The notes beneath the pieces are model-generated. The model saw nothing but the letters and a program-made list of their open reading frames with translations. It was not told the DNA's origin and ran no database searches. Position numbers and translations under genes: made by a program. Positions 1 through 7,300 of a DNA stretch of 51,643 nt are shown here, piece after piece (positions within the stretch are counted from its first letter, which is position 1; each line of letters opens with the position of its first letter). The stretch comes from Thiogranum sp. GTDB lineage: Bacteria; Pseudomonadota; Gammaproteobacteria; DSM-19610. The stretch lies in NCBI GenBank assembly GCA_030148915.1, contig JASBSN010000024.1, forward strand, positions 1-51,643. Reading direction: 5' to 3'.

Positions 1-58
1 GCGCAGAATAACTACGACCCGCTAAAGGGAAGCCCACGCAACTCAAAAAGGACAGAGA

Positions 59-538
59 ATGGAGAATCAGAAGCAATGCGTTTCTGTGAGGTTGTCCGCC
101 AACGACATTAAAAAGATAAAACGCATCGCCGAACGCCTGAACGTCAGCGATTCGGACGTTATCAGGTTTGGCATTAAGGGCATGCTGTCAAAACTGCTGC
201 CGCTGAGCGACGAGAGCTCCTCGGGCCGGCAGCTACTGCCGGTATTTCTGGAACACGGCAATGAAGTGGTGCGCTATTTCGACTTCGACGCCGAACGCCT
301 CGACCACATTATCAACGCCAATGTGTTGCCCGAACAGCGCATCGACCGCGTCGACATTGAGCTGCTGGCCATGCGCAACGTGTTCCCGAACTACTTGAAA
401 AGCCAATTGGAGAATCTGTTGGGCGACACGGTTGAAGACAAGGAGGTGATCCCGAACCTGCGCCAATATTTGTACGACAAGTACGGCAGTCAACGCGCAA
501 CCGCGCACGAACGCAGCCCCGAAGCGGAGCTGAATTGA
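59..538 (+). CDS. Ribbon-helix-helix-like protein of unknown function
   Basis: A 159-residue protein. Residues 5-45 (VSVRLSANDIKKIKRIAERL, then NVSDSDVIRFGIKGML) have the strand-helix-helix pattern of CopG/MetJ-type DNA-binding domains, so it may be a small regulator. The rest (about 60-159) is acidic, has no motif I recognise, and may serve for dimerisation or partner binding. The ATG follows an AAAAAGGA ribosome-binding site. The next gene, an exported PEP-CTERM-like protein, starts 47 bases downstream on the same strand, so the two may be co-transcribed. The DNA-binding role is inferred from the N-terminal pattern alone. Confidence 0.75.
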   Translation: MENQKQCVSVRLSANDIKKIKRIAERLNVSDSDVIRFGIKGMLSKLLPLSDESSSGRQLLPVFLEHGNEVVRYFDFDAERLDHIINANVLPEQRIDRVDIELLAMRNVFPNYLKSQLENLLGDTVEDKEVIPNLRQYLYDKYGSQRATAHERSPEAELN

Positions 539-585
539 ATCAATCCACGGCTACAACCCAAAAACCTAATTTCGGAGGAAACACC

Positions 586-1179
586 ATGAACAGCACGAAA
601 CTGATACTACCGGCGGCCCTTGGCATGCTTTTGCTGACAGGCAACCTGCCGAGCGCTCTGGCGGACTCTGTCGAGATCCACGACGCACCGCTGCCGGCGA
701 CTACCGTACACGGCGACTACCGCAACATCCGTTACTACGAGCGCAACAACGGCGTGGACGCGCCCGCCAGTGCAGACAATGGCGTGGTCTACGAGCAGGT
801 GAGCTTCCTGACCGGCAGCGGCTTTTTCACCGACAGTTTTAACATCGAGGATGCCGGCACCTATCAGGTCACACTGACGGATTTTGAGTTTCCGCAGCCC
901 TTCACCACCAGCGGCCTGAATGTCACCTCGGCCACCGCTTCGTTCGGTTCCCTGATGGCGCCGGGCTCGTTCAGCTTTGCCGCCGATCCGGGTCAATACT
1001 TCGTCAGCTTTTTCGCCGAAGCGCCGCAGCTCAGCCAATACGGCATTGAAATCGCCCAATCCGGTATTGTAATCGAGCAGCCGTCCAATGTGTCTGCCGT
1101 GCCCGTTCCCGCCACCGCCTGGCTGTTGGGCTCGGGTTTGATCGGTCTGGTGGGCGCCATCCGCCGTAAGTCGGCGTAG
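586..1179 (+). CDS. Exported protein with PEP-CTERM-like sorting tail
   Basis: About 197 residues. The start is the ATG at 586, which follows a strong CGGAGGAA site; an in-frame ATG at 535 overlaps the previous gene's stop and has no good site. The N-terminus is a signal peptide (MNSTKLILPAALGMLLLTG, then an ALA-type cleavage region). The middle is a beta-rich extracytoplasmic segment without recognisable catalytic residues. The C-terminus reads VPVPATAWLLGSGLIGLVGA followed by IRRKSA: a short proline motif, a hydrophobic helix and a basic tail. This is the layout of PEP-CTERM/VPxPA surface-sorting signals processed by exosortase-type enzymes; no exosortase gene is in the window. The function of the mature protein is unknown. 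Confidence 0.85.
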   Translation: MNSTKLILPAALGMLLLTGNLPSALADSVEIHDAPLPATTVHGDYRNIRYYERNNGVDAPASADNGVVYEQVSFLTGSGFFTDSFNIEDAGTYQVTLTDFEFPQPFTTSGLNVTSATASFGSLMAPGSFSFAADPGQYFVSFFAEAPQLSQYGIEIAQSGIVIEQPSNVSAVPVPATAWLLGSGLIGLVGAIRRKSA

Positions 1180-1211
1180 CGCGGCCCTGCCGGTAACCCT
1201 ATGCACTGACC

Positions 1212-1242
1212 AATTGGCCGCGGAACTCCGCGGCCAATTTTA
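1212..1242. terminator. Rho-independent terminator between convergent genes
   Basis: A perfect 12-base-pair stem (AATTGGCCGCGG, loop AACT, CCGCGGCCAATT) is followed on the plus strand by TTTATT. It lies 32 bases after the PEP-CTERM-like gene, and the djlA stop codon falls on its edge, so it can end both transcripts. Confidence 0.85.
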
Positions 1243-2043
1243 TTGCCCGCGTTCTTTTTTTATCAGATCGTAGGCCTGCTGGATCTCCTGAGTCTTTTCC
1301 GTGGCCATTTTGACCATCTCTTCCGGTAACCCTTTGGCCACCAGTTTGTCGGGGTGGTGCTGGTTCATCATCCTGCGGTAAGCGGTTTTTATTTTGCTGT
1401 CGCTGGCTGTCGGCTCGACGCCTAGCACCGCATAAGCCTCGCGCAAAGCACTTTTGCCGGTCGGCGCGGCCTGGCCTCTGCCTCCACTGGCACCGAAATA
1501 GCGGGCGTTATACACCACGGCCTCAATGTGACGGAACTCTCGTTGCGAAAAACCCAGACCGAGCCGCACCTGTTCGAGTACACGGCGCTCCGCCGAATCG
1601 AGCTCGCCATCGGCGTAGGCGGCATGCAGGAGAATCTCGGCGAACATACGCATTAGGTTACGGCGGCGATGACACGCCCGGGTGAACTTGCGCAGTACCT
1701 GCGCCAGGTCGAAATCCGCCTGTTTGCCCTGGCTAAAGAGCTCGATAGCGCTCTGGCGCATCTCGTCACTCAGATTCATGCGCTGCATGATGTCGCGCGC
1801 CACTTCGATTTCGCTTTTGGTCACACGTCCATCGGCCTTCGCCACGTGCCCCATGACAGAAAACACCGCGGTAAAAAAAGCCGTCTGCACGCGCTCCTGG
1901 TCACCGGGCTGGAGTTGATCGCGCAGGCTGCGCACCAGCCCGGTATCGAAATTATGGCCAAGCAAAATACCGATCAGCGCACCCAGCGGCCCGCCCAGCA
2001 GGTAACCGAAAACGGCCCCCAGCAATTTACCCCACCAGTTCAA
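1240..2043 (-). CDS. djlA: Co-chaperone DjlA (TerB plus J domain)
   Basis: A 267-residue membrane-anchored J-domain protein that stimulates DnaK. Residues 7-32 form a glycine-rich transmembrane segment (GAVFGYLLGGPLGALIGILL), as in E. coli DjlA. A TerB-like helical domain covers about 50-180. The J domain fills about 200-267, with the HPD tripeptide at about 230-232 (NQHHPDKL) followed by the family's typical insertion LVAKGLPEEM. Length and domain order match DjlA. The gene overlaps the end of the upstream 2-hydroxyacid-dehydrogenase-like gene by 4 bases (ATGA), which indicates translational coupling. Confidence 0.95.
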   Translation of the reverse strand: MNWWGKLLGAVFGYLLGGPLGALIGILLGHNFDTGLVRSLRDQLQPGDQERVQTAFFTAVFSVMGHVAKADGRVTKSEIEVARDIMQRMNLSDEMRQSAIELFSQGKQADFDLAQVLRKFTRACHRRRNLMRMFAEILLHAAYADGELDSAERRVLEQVRLGLGFSQREFRHIEAVVYNARYFGASGGRGQAAPTGKSALREAYAVLGVEPTASDSKIKTAYRRMMNQHHPDKLVAKGLPEEMVKMATEKTQEIQQAYDLIKKERGQ

Positions 2044-2438
2044 TGGCCCGCCCCCTGGTCCTTGTATCCACAGAGATAATGATCGATGGCGGCCGACACC
2101 CGGTTACACAGGTCCTGAGCGTTGGCGACACTGTCCAGATCGGCGTCGGGAAATGCCAGCAGCTCGATGCCCCGGGCCACCACGGCGCGTTGATCTACCT
2201 TGTCACAGGCCCCGCCCGCGCAGATGAGTAACCCGACTTTCACCATCTGTTCCAGCGCCTTCGAGTCAATAGGTGTTGCCAGCGAGATCAAAATATCGGC
2301 GTGCTGGCAGCGCTCGGCGATCTGCTCCACGCTTAGGCCCGGATATTGTTCCCAGCCGACCTTACCCGACGCCAGTGGCGGGAACCCGACCCCGGGCGGC
2401 AACCGGGCGCCGTCCAATACCACAACTTTTATGGTCAT
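2040..2438 (-). CDS. Orphan N-terminal domain of a D-2-hydroxyacid dehydrogenase
   Basis: 132 residues that follow the N-terminal half of glycerate/hydroxypyruvate dehydrogenases: VVVLDGARLPPG at the start, then SVEQIAERCQHADILIS, TPIDSKALEQM and VDQRAVVARGIELLAFPDAD. The family's NAD-binding domain (GxGxxG) and the catalytic His are missing. The gene ends with its own stop inside the djlA start (ATGA). The reading frame is clean and the gene begins beside a normal intergenic region, so this looks like a maintained single-domain protein and not a recent truncation. It is unlikely to be an enzyme alone; a ligand-binding or partner role in the DjlA operon is possible but unproven. Confidence 0.7.
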   Translation of the reverse strand: MTIKVVVLDGARLPPGVGFPPLASGKVGWEQYPGLSVEQIAERCQHADILISLATPIDSKALEQMVKVGLLICAGGACDKVDQRAVVARGIELLAFPDADLDSVANAQDLCNRVSAAIDHYLCGYKDQGAGH

Positions 2439-2599
2439 TTAATCCCCCACTAGGTGGAATAAAAACTGCGTGCTTGTCAAAATCGACTGATACGCCTATA
2501 AACAATACAGAGGTCATCCGCCAGGATAGCCTCAAGCCACTATTATCAAGCCGCGAAGCTGCCAAGTATCAGCAGTTTATTCATGGAGGTAAAGCCACT

Positions 2600-2899
2600 A
2601 TGAAACTTGAGCCCACACCCCGAATTGGCGATTGGTACCGTAACACGACCGGCGAAACCTTCGAAATCGTCGCCAGGGACGACGACGACGAAACGCTGGA
2701 ACTGCAATATTACGATGGAACCGTCGAAGAGCTGGACGCCGAAAGCTGGGACTATATCCACCCCGAACCCATCGAACCGCCGGAAGACTGGAGCGGCTCT
2801 ATGGACCTGCCCCGCGAAGACAGCCAACGCCCTGAAATGTGGTCCGAAACAGAAGACTGGATGCGCCAGCTGGAGCGCATGGACGGTCTTCGGGGTTGA
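2600..2899 (+). CDS. Small acidic conserved protein (DUF6763-like)
   Basis: 99 residues starting at an ATG after TGGAGG (2584-2589). The N-terminal half has the pattern IGDWYRN-TGE-FEIVARD, then LELQYYDGTVEELDAESW, a compact beta fold with a G-WY-N...DG...LD..SW signature. The C-terminal half is rich in Glu, Asp and Trp. From memory it resembles a short gammaproteobacterial family called DUF6763; the name is tentative and no function is known. A second protein with the same signature is encoded at 15567-15803. Confidence 0.75.
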   Translation: MKLEPTPRIGDWYRNTTGETFEIVARDDDDETLELQYYDGTVEELDAESWDYIHPEPIEPPEDWSGSMDLPREDSQRPEMWSETEDWMRQLERMDGLRG

Positions 2900-2989
2900 T
2901 TTTGCAGGAAAACAACTATACTGAGTCTTAAGGGTCCAACCTACTACCCGTTCCGGATAGGTTCTCAACCGGGGGTAAGGAGGCACGAC

Positions 2990-3502
2990 ATGAGACGCAG
3001 ACTCTATTTTCTCTTACCCGACGTCGGGCGCGCCAGGCAGGTAGTCGACGAACTGCTGCTGGCGCGGATCGACGACCACCACATACACGTCATGGCCAAA
3101 GAGGGCACGGCGCTGGACGATTTACCCGAAGCCAATTTGCTGCAACGCAGCGATTTTATTCACGGCATCGAGATTGGCCTGAGCGTCGGCGGCGCCACGG
3201 GTATTCTAGCCGGTCTGGTGGCTATCACCTTCCCACCCGACGGTATTGCCCTGGGCGGCTGGACGTTGTTGGTAACCGCTCTGGCAGGTGCGCTGATGGG
3301 TGCCTGGGTGGCCGGTATGATCGGTACCGATATCCCCAACAGTCAATTGAAAACTTTTCAGGCGGCCGTGGCGCAAGGGCAAGTGCTGATGTTGGTCGAT
3401 GTGCCCAAAGACAAGGTGGAGAGCGTCACAAATATGATCCGACAGCACCATCCTGAAGCGGGCATGCACGGTATCGAGCCAACCATTCCGGCCTTTCCCT
3501 AA
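2990..3502 (+). CDS. Small membrane protein, DUF1269-like
   Basis: 170 residues starting at an ATG after a strong TAAGGAGG site. An N-terminal soluble part (RRRLYFLLPDVGRARQVVDE) resembles a ferredoxin-like sensor fold. Two hydrophobic glycine-rich helices follow at about 65-85 and 90-110 (GGATGILAGLVAI; TLLVTALAGALMGAWVAGMIG). A C-terminal soluble segment (VLMLVDVPKDKVESV) ends the protein. The layout matches the DUF1269/stress-associated membrane family, whose molecular role is not established. A terminator follows within 60 bases, so the gene is probably a single transcription unit. Confidence 0.8.
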   Translation: MRRRLYFLLPDVGRARQVVDELLLARIDDHHIHVMAKEGTALDDLPEANLLQRSDFIHGIEIGLSVGGATGILAGLVAITFPPDGIALGGWTLLVTALAGALMGAWVAGMIGTDIPNSQLKTFQAAVAQGQVLMLVDVPKDKVESVTNMIRQHHPEAGMHGIEPTIPAFP

Positions 3503-3534
3503 AAGCCAACGCATTGAAGTCTATAGTGTATCCG

Positions 3535-3563
3535 GGGCAGCCAGAGGCTGCCCGGCGCTTTTT
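3535..3563 (+). terminator. Rho-independent terminator after the DUF1269-like gene
   Basis: An 8-base-pair stem, GGGCAGCC-AGA-GGCTGCCC, is followed by GGCGC and five T's. It lies just downstream of the gene ending at 3502 on the same strand. Confidence 0.75.
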
Positions 3564-3685
3564 CGCAGCGGCACGCAACTTGCTGCCATCAGTCTAGCGG
3601 CACACGGTTAATGTTTATCGACGCGGGCCGATAGCCCTTGTGCAGGCTGTGAAACAGCTCAACAACCACCCGAAGGAGGTGTGCC

Positions 3686-3898
3686 ATGGCATACATAGTT
3701 GAAATGGCAAGTGGTTCGGAATTCCTGGGCGATGAAGTGGGTTGCCCGCCCGCGGATAACGCCCACGGCGTGCCTCCGGTCGGTGACAGCGTTGAGGCAG
3801 GGTTGCAGCTGGCGCAGACAGAGGCGTCGAATGCCGCCAAAGAGGCGTTTCCCGCCGCGCTGTACCGTGAGGCCCTGCTCAGCGAGCTGGAAGATTAG
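3686..3898 (+). CDS. Small hypothetical protein
   Basis: 70 residues after an excellent GAAGGAGGT site 7 bases before the ATG. The sequence (MAYIVEMASGSEFLGDEVGC, then PPADNAHGVPPVGDSVEAG) has no domain I recognise. The second half is an alanine-rich amphipathic helix (AQTEASNAAKEAFPAALYRE). The strong ribosome-binding site and isolated position between a terminator and a hairpin argue that it is real. Function unknown. Confidence 0.65.
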   Translation: MAYIVEMASGSEFLGDEVGCPPADNAHGVPPVGDSVEAGLQLAQTEASNAAKEAFPAALYREALLSELED

Positions 3899-3913
3899 TT
3901 GATCGTCACCCTT

Positions 3914-3938
3914 AGGCCGGGACGGCCCGTCCCGGCCT
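3914..3938. other. Strong stem-loop between convergent genes
   Basis: A perfect 10-base-pair stem (AGGCCGGGAC, loop GGCCC, GTCCCGGCCT) lies between the small gene ending at 3898 and the Rieske gene ending at 3981. Neither side has a T-tract, so it is not a classical intrinsic terminator; it could protect 3' ends or act with Rho. Confidence 0.5.
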
Positions 3939-3980
3939 GACTACTGCCGGTGGCGGCCCTCGCACCACCTCGGCTGCCGC

Positions 3981-4343
3981 TCATGGCTCGTCTGGCGCCT
4001 CGACACTGACACAGAGGCGTTGCGCGCGCACACTCACGTTCACCGCACTCAGTGACTGACCGACACACGGCCCCGCTATGCACAAGCCGTCTTCGATTCT
4101 GAACAAGGCGGCATGGGTGGCGCACTGAATCAAGTCGCCCTCCAGGTTCAGAAACCGGTTCGGCACCCAGTCGAGCGGCCCACCGGTGTGCGGACAACAG
4201 TTACGGTAGGCGAAAACTCCCGCGCCGGTGCGCACGACAAAAATATTATCGCGCAACGCACTGGCAGATAGATCGAAGCCGCGGCTGCTGCCTTCGGCCA
4301 GCGTCTCCAGGCGGCAAAGTTCGATGATCTGTGGCGGCATCAT
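3981..4343 (-). CDS. Rieske [2Fe-2S] protein
   Basis: A single-domain Rieske ferredoxin of about 120 residues. The cluster ligands are C50-P-H52 (NCCPHTGGPLDW) and C74-A-T-H77 (IQCATHAALFRIEDG), matching CxH...CxxH. The following GLCIAGPCVGQSL is the usual end of the cluster-binding loop. The ATG at 4343 is chosen; a TTG at 4352 is also in frame. It begins 10 bases after the stop of the cyclic-nucleotide/rhodanese fusion gene and is almost certainly co-transcribed with it, which suggests a redox or sulfur-linked role. There is no oxygenase domain; its electron-transfer partner is unknown. Confidence 0.9.
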   Translation of the reverse strand: MMPPQIIELCRLETLAEGSSRGFDLSASALRDNIFVVRTGAGVFAYRNCCPHTGGPLDWVPNRFLNLEGDLIQCATHAALFRIEDGLCIAGPCVGQSLSAVNVSVRAQRLCVSVEAPDEP

Positions 4344-4353
4344 CCCATACAAT

Positions 4354-7300
4354 TTACTCTTTCACGACGCGAAAGCCCAGATTATCCAGACGGGTGCCGG
4401 TTTCACGGGCATCGCGGCTGGTGCTGCGGATACTCGCCGACGGACTGTTATAAGCGCCACCGCGCACCACCCGGCGGCTGCAGTCCCCGTCACCGACCGC
4501 GCTACCGTCGGCGGGCGCCCCGCTGTAGTCCGCCTGAAAGCAGTCCTCTACCCACTCCATGACATTCCCCGCCATGTCGTACAGTCGAAATGCGTTGGCC
4601 GCAAAACTGCCTGTCGGGGCGGTCATCCTTGCGGACCATTCCGTGCCACAGTCAAAGCAATTTGCCTGCGCCACACCGACGGTGTTGCCCCATGCGAAGC
4701 GCGTGTCTGTGCCGGCGCGGGCGGCGAACTCCCATTGCGCCTCGCTGGGCAGACGGTAACGGCCGCCGGTCTGCTCCGACAACCAACGGGTATAGGCCTG
4801 TGCATCTTGCCAACTGACATTGATCACCGGGCGCTCGCCGCGCCCCCAGCCATTGTCGTTAGGCAAGGAGCGACCGCTGGCGCGCGCAAAACGGTCATAC
4901 TCGGCGAAGGTGATTTCATGCGTACTGATAGCGAAGCGGGGCAACTCGACGCGATGTCGTGGACGCTCGTCGAAATTGGCCGAACTGGCGCCGCTGCCCA
5001 TGGCGAAGGCCGCGGCTTGAAACTCCACCAGCGTCGGCGCGCGGCCACCGTCGGCCAGCGGCTGACTGAACAGACGCAAGCTCTGGGCTTTACGGGCGAC
5101 CGGTGGCGCGCTTTCCCCAGCCGTTGCAGCGCGCTCGGTCTTCGCCGGCGCCGCGGCATCGTTAGCGGACGCGGTGTTCGCCGGCGAGACTGTTGGCGGA
5201 TTCGACAACGACGAACCTCCCTTGACAAAGCCGGGAAGGTGCATCGCCGAGGTATCCCGCTCGGCGTCCATGTTCGGCGGCGCACGTTGGACGCTCGCCT
5301 GTTGACCCGCCTCTGGCAAACCCGGCGATGGTAACGGCACGCGCTTGTCGGCACCTGCGGAGGCGGTGGGCGCTGAGGACCGTTGCGTGGCCGATGAGGG
5401 CGCACCGCTATGTTGTCCCTTGGCCCCTGGCGCCATGAGCCACCAAGTGCCGCCCCCGGCAACAGCCGCACCCAGGACTATCCCCAGCAGCAGCCGGCCG
5501 AAGCCGCCGCTAGCGGCGACGGCCGGTGGCGAGAAAGTCTGCACAGCGGCCTCACGATCATACTCCGCCTGATGCTCAGTACCGGCCTCATCAGGGCTCA
5601 CATCGTCCGGCCTGTTACGGGCATATTCCGCACTCGTTGCGCCCGCAGTCTGGGGAGGGTCATTATCCAAAGAAGGGATGTCCGCGACCGACACGCCGAC
5701 GGTTTCAGCCGCCGTTAACGCGGACTGCAGACGTGTGACCTCAGCTTCCAGTCGGAGATTTTTTTCCTCGGTCTGCGATCGCAGCCGCACCGCCACATCG
5801 ACGTTCTGTTGTGCCTGCGCCAGCTGTTCGCGCAACGCGCTGTCGGCGCCGGCACCACCGGCTTGCATATCGACCAGACCACGCGTGACCTCGGCTTCGG
5901 CGCGCAGCTGATCGAGCGCCTGTTGACTGTGCAGCTGCTGATCCTGAGCCGCATCGCGCTCCTGCTCGAGCTCCTGCTGGCGCTGCCGGGCCGCATCCCG
6001 CTCCTGCTCGAGCTGCCGCTCCCGCTGGCGAGCGGCATCGCGCTCCTCGCGCAGTGCCTGCAGCTGTTCTGCGCCCGCATCGTGAGCCGCGCTGGCCGAC
6101 TGGGCGCGCTCCACGGCCAGGCGCAATTCTTCCAGCTCCTGCCTCTCCACGGTCAACTGTTCTTGCGCACGGTTACGCTCATCGAGCGCCTCGGCGAGCT
6201 CCTCGCGCAGCTTCTGGCGAGCCTGTTCCTCGGCGTCCAGGCGTGTGCTCATTTCCTGATTGGCTGTCTGGTTGGCCTCTAGAAGTTGTTCCTCGGCCTG
6301 GCGGGCGCTGTCCTGCGCCTGACGCAATTGCAGTTCGAGCCGGTCGGCCTCGGCACGGGCGTCATCCAGATGCGAACTACGCTCGCCGAGCTTCATTTCC
6401 AACTCTTCGCGCGCGCGGAACTCTTCGTGCAACTTGATCTGCGCGGCTTCCAGTTCCGCAGCCAGATTCGAATCGGCGCCGCCTGCGGCTTCTTTCAGCT
6501 GCTTTCTCAGACGGTAAAGGTCGCTGTCGTGATCGTGCCGTTCCTGCTCGAGCTTGCGCTCGGCCTGGCGCAACGACTCCATCACACGGCTGTGCTCGCG
6601 CTTGAGGTTCTCGGTTTCTGTCTGTGCCCTACTCGTCGCCTGGCGTGTGCTGTGCAAATCCGACTGATGCTCTTTGGCCAGCGCGGCGAGTTGCTCTTGC
6701 AGCGCGCCCGTCTGAGCTGCGCGCTCTTCTGTCAGCGCTACGGCGGCGGCCAACTCGTCCTCCAGCGCGGCAATGCGCGCAGTCGCCTCGGCGAACTGCT
6801 GCTGCCATTGATCGCCACGCTCCTGTTCGTGCTCCCCAAGCTCCTGCAGCCGCTCCTGCAGCGCCTGCTCGCGGGCGCCGGCCTGCGCCAGCTCCTGTTG
6901 CAGCCGGGCGTGCTCGGCTTGCTGCTCCTGATCCCGGTGCTGTTGCTGGCGCAGCGTTTCCTGGAGTTCCTCGAGGCGCAGGTTGGCATTTTGCAGGTCG
7001 CTTTCAATTTGCTCCTGGCGTTGCCCGGAATCTTGCGCCTGGGTTTCTAATTGCGAGCGCTGCGCCTGCGCGCTTTGCGCCAGCGCGGCGGCCGCGGCCA
7101 ATTGATCTTCCAGCTCAGCGCGCTGCTGCGCGGCCTCATCAAGGCGCTGGCGCAGGTTATCGGCCTCGATCTGCCCAGCGGCGAGCGCCTGCTGCCGTTC
7201 ATCCAGGGCCTGTTGCAGAGCTTGCGCCGCTGCCTCATGCTTATCTGCGTGGTTATCGATTTGCTCCTTAACCGTTTTCAGCTCACCCTGGGCTTTATGC

